Positions 24,142 through 32,863 are shown, counted from the first letter of the stretch. The stretch: 35,095 nt of DNA from Hyphomicrobiales bacterium (GCA_019243195.1 JAFAUQ010000102.1:1-35095), one strand, 5' to 3'. The notes: generated by a model from the letters alone, not told the origin. Program-made: numbers and translations.

Positions 24142-24345
24142 TCAGTTGCGGCGGAAGCGGAACAGATCGACCGACGTGATAAATCCGTGACCGCACGCTT
24201 CGCACGACCAGCGATGGCGCACCTCGTGTGCGCTGACGTGCTCGGAAATTTCCGGCGCGAAGAGAGTGTCACCGCATCGCGGACACGGCGGCATCGCGAA
24301 GTAGCGCTTGCCAGCCGAGGGGACGGGGGCGGCGTGCAGAGTCAT
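24142..24345 (-). CDS. Zinc-ribbon mini-protein
   Basis: This 67-aa protein has two Cys pairs, CPRC (about 21-24) and CEAC (about 48-51), separated by SEHVSAHEVRHRW. This fits a single zinc ribbon, followed by a basic FRFRRN tail. Start ATG 24345 has GGAGG seven bases upstream; longer readings add 35 residues without family character. Zinc and possibly nucleic-acid binding are inferred. It is divergent from the subtilase gene; the 196-bp gap between them holds both promoters. Confidence 0.75.
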   Translation of the reverse strand: MTLHAAPVPSAGKRYFAMPPCPRCGDTLFAPEISEHVSAHEVRHRWSCEACGHGFITSVDLFRFRRN

Positions 24346-24541
24346 GGTCGAGCCTCCGTTGGCCCATGCCCTTCCTCCTTGACCCCGTGCCCGAGACCTA
24401 TCCGCTCTTTGTGGCGACCCGATGACCTCGTTTGCGAAGCGTTGCAGCATTTTGATTTGCGGCGCAGCATCGGGTCACGTCCCTGGCACTGAACCAGAGT
24501 GCCTCCCGGCGCGACAAACGAACGCGCAGGGAGAAAAACCC

Positions 24542-26194
24542 GTGACCAACATTCGGCGAGCCGCAATTGCGGCGGCGCTTGCCTATGCCGTCCTTGTCCC
24601 GTCGGGTGCGCTCGCGTGGGGCGGCGGCGGGCATTTCGGCGGCTTTTCGGGCGGTGGGCATTCTGGCTTCACCGCTTTCCATCAAGGAGGTGCGGCCGGC
24701 CGATTTGGCACGACTGCGCACCTCGCACGTGCCACGCACAGGCATCAGTCGAGCACACGACTGGGCTCGCGGAAGCACCGGCGCATCGCGAATTCCAATA
24801 TTTCGGGAACCGGAAACAATGTCGTCTACCGCCCGCCGCGTGGCGACCGCCCGTCGCGGGGGAGCGGGCATCATCCACCCCGCGGACCGATCGTCACGGT
24901 CGGCACTCCGGGCGATACGCCGGTGACGACCAGCATTCCGCCGACCACCGGTGCCGGTGGAGCAAATCCCGCGCCGGCGGGTGTCAACGGCTCAGGCAGT
25001 GCAGCTGCGGGCAGCGGCGGAGGCGCCGGGCCGCCCAGCCGCAACGGGTTCTTTCCGCCGCCCGCGGGTGAGACGCGCTACCTCCAGAACGAGGTGTTGC
25101 TCGACATCGCAGCGGGAGTGTCATCGTCGCAACTCGACGCCATCGCGCGCCGCTTGCGCCTGACGCGGCTCGATGTTCATCCCATGCGGCTCGTAGGCCG
25201 CAGCATTCATCGTTGGCGCATCAATGACGGCAGTTCGGTGGCTACTGCAATCAGTTCGCTCGCCGGCGAAAGCCGCATCGCCGGCGCGCAGCCTAATTAT
25301 CTGTTCGCGCAGGAGGGTGCCGACGACCCGCAGCCCGCCGCAATGGGTGATCCGGCGCAGTATGTCATTGCGAAGCTGCATTTGGCCGATGCTCACCGTC
25401 TGGCGACCGGCGAGCGCATCCTGGTCGCGCTCATCGACTCCGGGATCGATACGGCCCATCCCGACCTCGCCGGAACGATTGCGGCCAGCTTCGACGTGCT
25501 CGGGCCGCATGAGGTCCATTTCCACGGGACTGCCATGGCGGGCGCGATTGCGGCGCACGGGCGGCTCATGGGCGTTGCTCCAGGCGTGCGCCTGCTGGCG
25601 GTGCGCTCGCTCGACGCGCAAGGGCAGGGGACTTCGCTTAGTATCGCCGATGGGATCGAGTGGGCGGTCGCGCGCGGTGCCCGTGTCATCAACATGAGTT
25701 TCGCGGGGCCGAACGATCCGCTGCTGCGCCAGCATCTGACGACGGTTCACTCCCGCGGCATCGTGATGGTGGCCGCGGCGGGCAATGAAGGCCCGGCCTC
25801 GGCGCCGCTCTATCCGGCCGCGGATGCTCACGTCATCGCCGTGACCGCGACGGATGCGGATGACCGGCTTTACGCGCTCGCGAACCGCGGCCACTACATC
25901 GCGGTTGCCGCTCCGGGCGTCGATGTTCTCGAGCCCGCCCCCAATGATGGTTTGCAGCTGATCTCAGGAACGTCGGTAGCGGCGGCGCACGTGAGCGGGA
26001 TTGCGGCGCTTGTCCTCGAACGAACTCCGACGCTCGGCCCCGACGCGGTGCGCAGCGTGATTATGCGCAGTGCCGCGGCGCTCAGCGCTCCGGAAGCCCG
26101 GAACGATACCGGTGCGGGTCTGACCGACGCGTTTCGAGCCGTGGAATCGGCAGAGACCGCGGGGAAGGCGGAGGCCACCATGCCGGTGCGCTGA
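24542..26194 (+). CDS. Secreted subtilisin-like (S8) serine protease
   Basis: This 550-aa protein has a signal peptide (RRAAIAAALAYAVLVPSGALA, cut near residue 25), then a Gly/His/Pro/Ser-rich low-complexity linker (26-175). A probable I9-like propeptide follows (about 178-256, RYLQNEVLLDI... to AQPNYLFAQ), then the subtilase domain (about 270-530). The catalytic triad is Asp299 in ALIDSGID, His328 in HFHGT and Ser478 in SGTSVAA; the oxyanion Asn415 is in AAAGNEG. I chose GTG 24542, which has AGGGAG upstream and puts the signal peptide at the N-terminus; an ATG at 24422 would bury it. Probably exported and self-processed. Confidence 0.92.
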   Translation: MTNIRRAAIAAALAYAVLVPSGALAWGGGGHFGGFSGGGHSGFTAFHQGGAAGRFGTTAHLARATHRHQSSTRLGSRKHRRIANSNISGTGNNVVYRPPRGDRPSRGSGHHPPRGPIVTVGTPGDTPVTTSIPPTTGAGGANPAPAGVNGSGSAAAGSGGGAGPPSRNGFFPPPAGETRYLQNEVLLDIAAGVSSSQLDAIARRLRLTRLDVHPMRLVGRSIHRWRINDGSSVATAISSLAGESRIAGAQPNYLFAQEGADDPQPAAMGDPAQYVIAKLHLADAHRLATGERILVALIDSGIDTAHPDLAGTIAASFDVLGPHEVHFHGTAMAGAIAAHGRLMGVAPGVRLLAVRSLDAQGQGTSLSIADGIEWAVARGARVINMSFAGPNDPLLRQHLTTVHSRGIVMVAAAGNEGPASAPLYPAADAHVIAVTATDADDRLYALANRGHYIAVAAPGVDVLEPAPNDGLQLISGTSVAAAHVSGIAALVLERTPTLGPDAVRSVIMRSAAALSAPEARNDTGAGLTDAFRAVESAETAGKAEATMPVR

Positions 26195-26214
26195 ATTGGT
26201 CCGCATCGGCCACG

Positions 26215-26700
26215 TCATCTGGTTAGATCGACCGCCATGGAAAGCGGCACCTCGGCGCCCATGAATACCGGCCGCAGCCGATGCGATTTGAACCGCCAAG
26301 CGCCGTCTTCGTCGCGCAGGCAGATGTTGAGAAGATCGGCGATCAAGACGGGAGGATTTGATTCCGGCACCGGGGCACGACCGGCGCCATCGTGAAAGCT
26401 GATAACGCCGAAGGCTTTGGCCTCCCGCTCGCCGGCCGCCTCGACCCAGAAATTGCTGATCAAGTGCCGCGTGGTGCGCAAGCTGCGCACGGTCTCAATG
26501 CCGCGCCGCCCGCGCCAGGCATAGAACTCCCGAATGCGTTCGCTGCCGCGGAACTCGTTATCGCCTACGGCGAAGACACCGTCAGTCGCGTAGAAATCAT
26601 GGGCGCTCGCGCCGCCGTTGCAATCGACTTCGTACCAATAGCGTACCTCGAGATCGTAAAGAGCGTGCCAAAGGACGAGATCGTGAGAGACGGCAGCCAT
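26215..26700 (-). CDS. NTF2-like (SnoaL-type) protein
   Basis: This 161-aa single-domain protein of the NTF2 superfamily contains WHALYDLEVRYWYEVD at the N-terminus, a HDFYATDGVFAVGDNEF strand pair, SERIREFYAWR, TTRHLISNFWVEA, and a C-terminal RFKSHRLRPVF strand. It resembles scytalone-dehydratase/SnoaL-like isomerases and aromatic-dioxygenase small subunits; the function is unknown. I chose ATG 26700 (MAAVSHD); the frame is open to 26886, but those 62 Arg-rich residues are unlike the family. It converges on the subtilase gene with 20 bp between. Confidence 0.82.
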   Translation of the reverse strand: MAAVSHDLVLWHALYDLEVRYWYEVDCNGGASAHDFYATDGVFAVGDNEFRGSERIREFYAWRGRRGIETVRSLRTTRHLISNFWVEAAGEREAKAFGVISFHDGAGRAPVPESNPPVLIADLLNICLRDEDGAWRFKSHRLRPVFMGAEVPLSMAVDLTR

Positions 26701-26831
26701 TTGGGTCCCGGTCTGCGCGCGCGGGCGGGTTGAGGATACCCGGGAACACGAACGCCTGACGAGCCTGAGAGTTCCACACCGTGATACCGGCTTCGTCGGC
26801 TGGTTACTCGCCGCGACAGACGGATTACGGC

Positions 26832-27080
26832 TCAGCCGGGGGTGCCGGTCGAGGGCGCCGGAACCGCATCGCGGGCGTAGCTCCATTCGGTGTGGAAATG
26901 GCCGTCTTCGCCCATCAGCACCACCTCGGCGCTGTCGCCATAGGCGCCAAGTTTCTGCGCCGCGTCGATCGCAAACAGCATGGCTTCGTCCTTGGTGCGA
27001 TAGGGGCCGTATTCCTCGTCATTGAATTTGATGGCCCATTGATCGTCGCGCTGGACGATAAAATAGCGTGCATCGGGCAT
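26832..27080 (-). CDS. DUF2188-like small protein
   Basis: This 82-aa protein starts YFIVQRDDQWAIKFNDEEYGPYRTKDEA and ends AEVVLMGEDGHFHTEWSYARD, the pattern of DUF2188 proteins. Those are small, of unknown function and often sit near stress genes. ATG 27080 has a strong ribosome site (GGAGGAG). It lies between tRNA-Lys and the NTF2-like gene on the same strand. Confidence 0.82.
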   Translation of the reverse strand: MPDARYFIVQRDDQWAIKFNDEEYGPYRTKDEAMLFAIDAAQKLGAYGDSAEVVLMGEDGHFHTEWSYARDAVPAPSTGTPG

Positions 27081-27218
27081 GGCCCCGCTCCTCCGGTTCG
27101 GCCTTCAACGCCGCGTGTGAAGGGGATGTTCCCGCCCAAATACGTCGATTCATCGCTGTCATTGCGCACGCGATGCAGCCCCGACCCGCGGGACCGCAGG
27201 AATTTTCTGCGATTTACG

Positions 27219-27294
27219 TGGTGAGCGCGGTGGGACTCGAACCCACGACCACCTGATTAAAAGTCAGGTGCTCTACCACCTGAGCTACGCGCTC
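27219..27294 (-). tRNA. tRNA-Lys (anticodon TTT)
   Basis: This is a complete cloverleaf with acceptor GAGCGCG/CGCGCTC, D-stem GCTC/GAGC, anticodon stem CCTGA/TCAGG with loop CTTTTAA (anticodon at 27259-27261) and T-arm GTGGG-TTCGAGT-CCCAC. The discriminator base is A (27222) and CCA is encoded at 27219-27221. The 5' end overlaps the last 10 nt of the cyclase gene on the same strand. No T-run terminator is seen in the 138 bp before the DUF2188-like gene. Confidence 0.97.
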
Positions 27295-30200
27295 CCGGCG
27301 CGCTGTGTAGGTGCGGGGTTCCGGCGGGTCAAGGGCGCGGAAATTTCGCCGTCGCCCAGATGCGCGAGCAGAGTCCGAGCCTTAATGAGGTCGGGCGTGT
27401 TGAGCCCTTCGGTGAACCAACCACAGACGGGCGCCAACAGTTCGTAGGCGGCTTCGCGTTGCCCTTCGCCGGCCAAGAGTTCAGCCAAATCACGCGCCGT
27501 TCGAAGTTCCCACAGTCTCGCGCCCTGTTCGCGCGCCTTGTTAAGGCTCGCTCGCAACAAAGTAGATGCTTCCTTCGGATGTCTTGCGCCGAAGCGGGCC
27601 TGCAGCCGGATGATCTCGGGCTCGCCCCATTGTTCGCCGGTCAATTGCACCAAGGCAGTCGCGCGATCGAGCAGCGCCACTGCGGTGGCCTGATCCCCGT
27701 TATGGCCCACCACCTCGGCTATCGATGTCATGAAGAATGGGAGCAGAACCCAGTGCTTGTCAGCCTCCAGCTCGTCGAAGGCGCTTTGGACCCGTTCCAA
27801 GTGAGCGGGATCGTGCCTTGCGTTGAGCTGCGCCCAACCGCGGAAAATCGCAGTCTCCCGCGCCCCAACGAACGTCTCGTGTTCTGCAGTCAACGTGAGG
27901 AGCCGGTTGGAAAGATCAAGGACCCCGTTGGTGTCGCGCAACATCATTCCGCGAACACAAGCGCGCCGCAGCCCCAGCATGAGACTGACCACGTGATTTA
28001 GCGTCTCAGCCTGCTTGATTCCCGCAAGCGTCATTGGTTCGCTTGAATCGAAATGCCCGAGTGCAGTGAGACAGATGCCCAGGGCGGTATACGTGGATAC
28101 CCTCGGATCTCGCGCCATCCAGCGGCCCTCGAAGGCGTCCCGTGTGGATTCGTACATTCCGATGACGACCTCGATATCGCGGCGGGCAGGTTCAAAACGA
28201 CCTTGCAGCAAGTGCGCTGAGAAACGCGATCGCCGCGCCCACACAAGAGCCAGCGCGTTCTCGGTGCGCTGGCCCACTTCGAGCAATTCTTCCGCGTAAG
28301 CGAGCATCTGCGCGGAATCGGAACGAGCAAAGTGATAGTTGAGCACCAGTCCGTCGAATGCCGCGACCAGGCGCTCGGTATCGTCCAGCGTGCGGCACAA
28401 TTCGTATGCCCGTTCGAAGGTTGCACGAACTTCGTCGCTGCTCGAGCCCCGGTAATCGATCAACGCGCGCCCTAAGGCGAGTTGCAAATCAACCTCGCGA
28501 CGCAGCCTCGATTCCGATTCGGCAAGGTGCTCGACTTGGCGCAGACCCTTGCGCAACTGGCTGACCCTTTCAGCAAACGCGTAGCGCCCGGTCGTCTGCT
28601 CGGCCGCTTTGAGATAATAATCGATCGATTTCTCCGGGACTCCGGCCTCGCCGAAATGCCAGGCAATCAATTGGTGTTCCGGCGCGATCCCGCCGATTGC
28701 GCCTTTCTCCAGCGCTTCGGCCAAACGAAGGTGCAACTCGCGGCGCCGGTCGCGCAGCAACGAGGCGTAGGCGGCGTCCTGCACCAGGGCGTGCTTGAAG
28801 CTGTATACGATCTCGGGCGGTTCTCCGCGAGCGGAGGCAAGTCCCGCGCGAACGAGCTGTTGAAGCGCCTCCTGCATTCGTTCTGCCGAGGTGCTCCCCA
28901 ATGCGAGCGCCATTTCAAAGGAAAACTCCCGGCCAATGACGGAGCCGATCTGGGCGGCCTCCTTGCCAGCGCCGAGTCGATCGAGGCGCGCCATCAAGGA
29001 CGCTTGCAACGAGGTGGGGACCATATCCGCCGAGAGAGGCTCGGCAGGAGATTGGTCACCCTTCTGAAATCTTGATCGCCCTCTTTCCAGAACCGTATTG
29101 GTCAATTCCTCAATGAAAAGCGGGACCCCGTCGGCATGGCTGATGATCCGCTCGATCACGTCGGTCGGCAAAGACTCCTCGCCGACAATCTCGTTGATGA
29201 CGGATATGGCTTGGCGTTGATGAAGCCCCCCCAAAATCTGCGTCGTGACATGCGGGCGGGCAATCCAGGGCGGCCGCACTTCGGGCCGGGCGGTGACGAT
29301 GAGCAGGATTGGCAGCCGTTCGATCGACTCGATCTGTGTTTCGAGCAACTCGCTGGTGGTGGGATCGGCCCAATGAATGTCTTCCAGTACCGCGAGTACG
29401 GGATTTCGCCGTGCGAAAGCGCGGAAATGTCCGAGGATTGCGGCAAACGTCATCTCCTTTCGATGCCGCGGCGTGAGCGTCTCGGGCAGCTCCTCCCCGG
29501 CACCCGGGATCGCAATGAGGTCGGCGAGGAGCGCCACGTCGAGGCCCGGCGCCGACCGCCCGAGCAACCGGCGAAGCTTCTCGCGTTGCGCCGCGTGGCT
29601 GTCGTCATTTTGAAAACCGGCGGCACGCTTGATCTGCCGGATGATCGGGTGGAGCGGCGTGTCCTGATGATGCGGCGAGCAGACGAGACGAATTCGCCCC
29701 GGCGACGCGCCGGCGAGGCTTTGCTCCAGGGCGGCGATCAGCCGCGATTTTCCGATTCCCGGCTCCCCGGAAAGCAACACCACCCGCCCCTCGCCATTCT
29801 TGACCTGATCCCATCGCCGCAACAAAAGCGCCAGCTCCTCCTCGCGTCCGACCAGAGCTCCCTGATCGCGCCGAAGAGCCTCAAAGCGGCTGTCGATGAT
29901 GGCTTCGCCGAGCACGGCCCATGTGTGAACGGAGGCGTCCAACCCTTTCAGCTTTGCCGGGCCGAGATCGCGATACTCAAACAGCCGGCCGGTGAGGCGA
30001 CGGGTTGCTTCGGCAATCACGACCATTCCCGGATCTGCGACCGCCTGCAGTCGCGCGGCGAGGTTGGGCGTCTCGCCGACCGCGGCCGATTCGAGCGAGG
30101 GGCCCGAGCCGATGAGATCGCCGACGATCACGAGACCGGTGGCGATTCCGACGCGAGCGCTCAAAGTGCCGGGCGGTCCGGCGGGCGTATTGAGGTGCGC

Positions 30201-30662
30201 CACCGCATCGACGATGGCGAGGCCGGCACGTATTGCACGTTCAGCATCGTCTTCGTTGGCCTGGGGATAGCCGAAGTAGACCAGCACCCCATCGCCCATG
30301 TAGCGGGCAATGAAGCCGCCCGCTTTTACGACCAATCCAGTGATGCAGCCGTGATAGCCGGCGATCACCTCGCGGAGGTCTTCCGGGTCGAGACGGGCGC
30401 CGAGAGCGGTCGAGCCGACCAGATCGGCAAACATGACGGTGAGCTGACGGCGCTCCGCCGAAGCCGAAGCGACGGGCTCCGCCGCGGGCGCGCCGGCTCG
30501 TTGTGCCGGCACCGGAGCGCCCACGCCACACTCGGTGCAGAATCGGCTCTGTGCCGGATTTTCGCTGCCGCACGCCGCACACCGCCAGGGCAGTGGCGAT
30601 CCGCAATCGCCACAGAATTTCCACCCAACTCCGACATCGATGCCGCAACGCGGACAGTTCAT
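27285..30662 (-). CDS. Class III adenylate/guanylate cyclase with zinc ribbons, AAA ATPase and TPR-like region
   Basis: This is a 1125-aa multidomain regulator. Two zinc ribbons lead (Cys3, 6, 17, 20 and Cys28, 31, 42, 45). A class III cyclase domain follows (about 72-250) with metal Asp80 in FADLVGST, Asp124 in MGDGVLVYFG, and the transition-state pair Asn200/Arg204 in PNLAARLQ. Next comes an AAA/STAND-type ATPase with Walker A GEPGIGKS (299-306) and a Walker B LEDIHWAD, then a long helical TPR-like C-terminus. It probably makes cAMP (or cGMP) under control of the ATPase/TPR part. I chose ATG 30662, which has GAAGGG upstream; the frame is open to 30884 without domain content. The TAG stop (27287-27285) lies inside tRNA-Lys. 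Confidence 0.92.
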   Translation of the reverse strand: MNCPRCGIDVGVGWKFCGDCGSPLPWRCAACGSENPAQSRFCTECGVGAPVPAQRAGAPAAEPVASASAERRQLTVMFADLVGSTALGARLDPEDLREVIAGYHGCITGLVVKAGGFIARYMGDGVLVYFGYPQANEDDAERAIRAGLAIVDAVAHLNTPAGPPGTLSARVGIATGLVIVGDLIGSGPSLESAAVGETPNLAARLQAVADPGMVVIAEATRRLTGRLFEYRDLGPAKLKGLDASVHTWAVLGEAIIDSRFEALRRDQGALVGREEELALLLRRWDQVKNGEGRVVLLSGEPGIGKSRLIAALEQSLAGASPGRIRLVCSPHHQDTPLHPIIRQIKRAAGFQNDDSHAAQREKLRRLLGRSAPGLDVALLADLIAIPGAGEELPETLTPRHRKEMTFAAILGHFRAFARRNPVLAVLEDIHWADPTTSELLETQIESIERLPILLIVTARPEVRPPWIARPHVTTQILGGLHQRQAISVINEIVGEESLPTDVIERIISHADGVPLFIEELTNTVLERGRSRFQKGDQSPAEPLSADMVPTSLQASLMARLDRLGAGKEAAQIGSVIGREFSFEMALALGSTSAERMQEALQQLVRAGLASARGEPPEIVYSFKHALVQDAAYASLLRDRRRELHLRLAEALEKGAIGGIAPEHQLIAWHFGEAGVPEKSIDYYLKAAEQTTGRYAFAERVSQLRKGLRQVEHLAESESRLRREVDLQLALGRALIDYRGSSSDEVRATFERAYELCRTLDDTERLVAAFDGLVLNYHFARSDSAQMLAYAEELLEVGQRTENALALVWARRSRFSAHLLQGRFEPARRDIEVVIGMYESTRDAFEGRWMARDPRVSTYTALGICLTALGHFDSSEPMTLAGIKQAETLNHVVSLMLGLRRACVRGMMLRDTNGVLDLSNRLLTLTAEHETFVGARETAIFRGWAQLNARHDPAHLERVQSAFDELEADKHWVLLPFFMTSIAEVVGHNGDQATAVALLDRATALVQLTGEQWGEPEIIRLQARFGARHPKEASTLLRASLNKAREQGARLWELRTARDLAELLAGEGQREAAYELLAPVCGWFTEGLNTPDLIKARTLLAHLGDGEISAPLTRRNPAPTQRAGSA

Positions 30663-30874
30663 GGGAAACCCTTCTCGGACCCGCATCGGCGTTTGCACGC
30701 CATGCGGAATGCCGGTCAACGAAAACACAGGCAGGGTACGTCGAGCAATGGCGATCCCGAGCAAGCCTATCGCCGCCCCCGGGTGTGGCGTGTGACCGGC
30801 TACACACCCGTGCCCGCTTGCCCAAATCAAAATTTCCGTTAAACTGAAATTGCTGGTGTTTGATTCAACCTCTT

Positions 30875-30888
30875 CGGTTTGCAAACCG
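30875..30888. promoter_or_regulatory. Perfect 14-nt palindrome CGGTTTGCAAACCG
   Basis: It lies in the 276-bp divergent gap between the cyclase gene and the basic-peptide gene, 51 nt before the peptide ATG. A symmetric site like this usually binds a dimeric regulator; which one is unknown. Nothing else definite is visible in the gap. Confidence 0.4.
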
Positions 30889-30938
30889 CACTTGAACGAA
30901 GTCGTGGTCGAACCGGGGCTACATTGGGGGATAAAACA

Positions 30939-31049
30939 ATGGGTGGTGGTAGTGCAAAGACAAAGGCCAAGCGAAAGCGGGCCAAGAAAGCCAAAAAGAC
31001 CAGTCGCGCTCTTGGCATCAAGAAGGCCAAGAAGAGGGGACGTAAGTAA
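30939..31049 (+). CDS. 36-residue peptide, half Lys/Arg
   Basis: A short frame from ATG 30939 to TAA 31049 gives MGGGSAKTKAKRKRAKK..., 13 Lys and 5 Arg in 36 residues, with no acidic residue. A purine-rich ribosome site (TTGGGGGATAAAACA) precedes it. The composition resembles histone H1-like tails or ribosome-associated basic peptides, and nucleic-acid binding is a reasonable guess. The next gene starts 6 nt later, so the two are probably translated as a unit. I recognise no family. Confidence 0.6.
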   Translation: MGGGSAKTKAKRKRAKKAKKTSRALGIKKAKKRGRK

Positions 31050-31054
31050 CTTCA

Positions 31055-32080
31055 GTGCGCAATGACCGCGGACTGATCCCCGCGGACATCAAGAGGACAT
31101 CGGTACTGCGGCGGGTTCCGCCCTTGGGCCGGATTCGGCATCGCGCGATTCCGGCCCGCGAAGGCGACGTTTGTCTTTTCAAATTAGGGACCACCGCGGC
31201 ACCGATCACGGTCGAGGCGGTCTCCGGCCGGTTCATGACGGTGGTCCCGGGCGATGTCTTTCTTGCCTCGCCGGGATATCGCGAATCAACCCGGTGGGTG
31301 GTCGGTCGCGTTCCGGACGGCGGCCTTGTGCCAGGCCGCGACTACTGGGTCCTTGCCGACTCTGGCGTGGTTGGCGAACTGATCGGCAATTCCCCGCGCG
31401 ACAAGCCTCACCTCGGACGGGTGAAATATCTCGGTGCCGTGTGCAACAGGCGCGGCGCCGCCGTGAACATCCGGCAGTTTGCCCAAACGGCAAGCCGCAA
31501 GGCGCGGGATCGCGGCGCGCCCGTCTTCCTGGTCGTCGGCACCGCCTCGGATGTCGGCAAAACCACCGCGGCTTTGGCCGTGCTTCAGGCGCTGCGGGAC
31601 AGCGGCCATCGCCATCTGGTTGCGCTCAAAGCGACGGGCACGTCGTCTCTCGACGAGCTATCCACTTATCAAGACTATGGCGCGGCGCATGTTTTCGACT
31701 GCATAGATTTCGGCCTGCCAACCACTTATCCTTCCGGTCGCGCCGGCATAGCTCGCTTCTTTGATCAAACCCTCAGCGGCTGCCTGTCGATCCAGTCGGA
31801 TGGCGTGGTGATCGAATGCGGCGGCGACTTGTTCGGGGCGAACGTGCCGGTTTTTCTCGAATGCCTCAAAGACCGACGTTCCGAGCTCAAGGTGGTCCTC
31901 GCGGCTCCCGACGCGGCTGCTGCGTTGGGCGCGAAGGCCGTGCTTAACGATATGGGACTGTCGATTACTGTGATCACCGGCCCATGCACTGATACGCCGA
32001 CCCTTAAAAAGCGGACCGAGGCGCTGTGTGGAATACCGGCCGTTAACATGGCCGAGGAGGTCGGCGTTGCCGCGGCTTGA
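31055..32080 (+). CDS. P-loop NTPase of DUF1611/dethiobiotin-synthetase type
   Basis: This is a 341-aa protein. The N-terminal part (about 35-145) is beta-rich (GDVFLASPGYREST, DYWVLADSGVVGELIG). The C-terminal part is a P-loop domain with Walker A GTASDVGKTT (162-171), a VALKATGTSS strand and VIECGGDLFGANVP, a layout seen in DUF1611 and dethiobiotin-synthetase-like proteins that ligate or phosphorylate small acids. The start is GTG 31055; no in-frame ATG is nearby. It directly follows the basic-peptide gene and precedes the cysteine protease by 190 bp. Substrate unknown. Confidence 0.75.
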   Translation: MRNDRGLIPADIKRTSVLRRVPPLGRIRHRAIPAREGDVCLFKLGTTAAPITVEAVSGRFMTVVPGDVFLASPGYRESTRWVVGRVPDGGLVPGRDYWVLADSGVVGELIGNSPRDKPHLGRVKYLGAVCNRRGAAVNIRQFAQTASRKARDRGAPVFLVVGTASDVGKTTAALAVLQALRDSGHRHLVALKATGTSSLDELSTYQDYGAAHVFDCIDFGLPTTYPSGRAGIARFFDQTLSGCLSIQSDGVVIECGGDLFGANVPVFLECLKDRRSELKVVLAAPDAAAALGAKAVLNDMGLSITVITGPCTDTPTLKKRTEALCGIPAVNMAEEVGVAAA

Positions 32081-32139
32081 TCACGGGTGCCCTCGCTCCA
32101 TGTCCTCGCCCGGAACAAAATTTTTCCTGTGTGCAATAC

Positions 32140-32166
32140 TTCACATAACAAACGCGCGATTATAGA
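32140..32166 (+). promoter_or_regulatory. Possible promoter of the cysteine protease gene
   Basis: A TATAGA hexamer (32161-32166) in an AT-rich patch, with TTCACA 15 nt upstream, stands out from the GC-rich surroundings. A start site near 32173 would leave a leader of about 98 nt before the GTG at 32271, which fits that start and not the ATG at 32172. The spacing is short for a sigma-70 promoter. Confidence 0.3.
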
Positions 32167-32270
32167 ACACGATGCATTTAGCTGCGAACGGGGACGTTCC
32201 TGTGGCTGCTGCCCACGTAAACGGCCGGAAAGACAGGACGCCGGGCAAGAATATCCGGCGAGGTGCACTT

Positions 32271-32861
32271 GTGAAAACTCACGAAAACAGCGCCGCCTCC
32301 ATTATTGAACGGACCCGGGTCCCACTCCTCCCGGTGGGCCGCCAAGCGGTGGGAGCGAAGGGTCTTTCGCGCAACCTGGACTTTCAGATGCAGCCTCAGA
32401 TGCATTCGAATTGGTGCTGGGCCGCGGTCTCAACCAGCATCGCTTTGTTCTACGACCCCGAGAGCAAATGGACCCAGTGCGGCGTGGCCAATCGCAATTT
32501 GCATCGACGTAACTGCTGCGTGAAGGGCGTCAATGGCAAATGCAACGTCACCGCCCACTTGAAGGACGCTTTGGCGCTCGTCGGGCATAACGAACGGCCC
32601 CCTGAGGCCGAATCGATTGGAAAAATTCCTTTCAAGCAGGCACAGAGCGAAATCGATGCCGGGCGGCCCCTCGCCGTACGCACGCAATGGCGGGGCGGTG
32701 AGGGAGCCCATTTCCTGACTATCGTGGGCTACCACCGCGAATTGGAATTGTTGACCATCGCAGATCCGCTATTCGGCCGATCGCAGTGGCATTATCACGC
32801 GTTTTCCAACAGTTATCGCCATTCCGGTCAGTGGAAGAACAGCTATTTCACGAAGCCCTGA
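32271..32861 (+). CDS. Papain-like cysteine protease, AvrRpt2-like (C70 type)
   Basis: This 196-aa protein has the catalytic Cys49 in SNWCWAA, His147 in GAHFLTIVGYH and an Asp165 in IADPLFG. The VPLL...QMQPQMHSNWCWAAV context is that of the AvrRpt2 protease family, and the His-to-Asp spacing (18) equals that which I recall for AvrRpt2. Such proteases are type III effectors in plant-associated bacteria but also occur in non-pathogens. No signal peptide is visible. I chose GTG 32271 because GAGGTG lies 5 nt upstream; ATG 32172 would add 33 residues without a ribosome site. An uncharacterised gene follows 2 nt after the stop. Confidence 0.82.
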   Translation: MKTHENSAASIIERTRVPLLPVGRQAVGAKGLSRNLDFQMQPQMHSNWCWAAVSTSIALFYDPESKWTQCGVANRNLHRRNCCVKGVNGKCNVTAHLKDALALVGHNERPPEAESIGKIPFKQAQSEIDAGRPLAVRTQWRGGEGAHFLTIVGYHRELELLTIADPLFGRSQWHYHAFSNSYRHSGQWKNSYFTKP

Positions 32862-32863
32862 AC

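Noticed and set aside
27219-27294. tRNA-Lys as attachment site of a genomic island
   Set aside because: No integrase nearby and no second copy of the tRNA 3' end within the window.
29136-30842. 568-codon plus-strand frame opposite the cyclase gene
   Set aside because: No recognisable domain and antisense to a well-supported multidomain protein.
32172-32270. N-terminal 33-residue extension of the cysteine protease from ATG 32172
   Set aside because: No ribosome site upstream, and it would lie at the likely transcription start; GTG 32271 has GAGGTG at good spacing.
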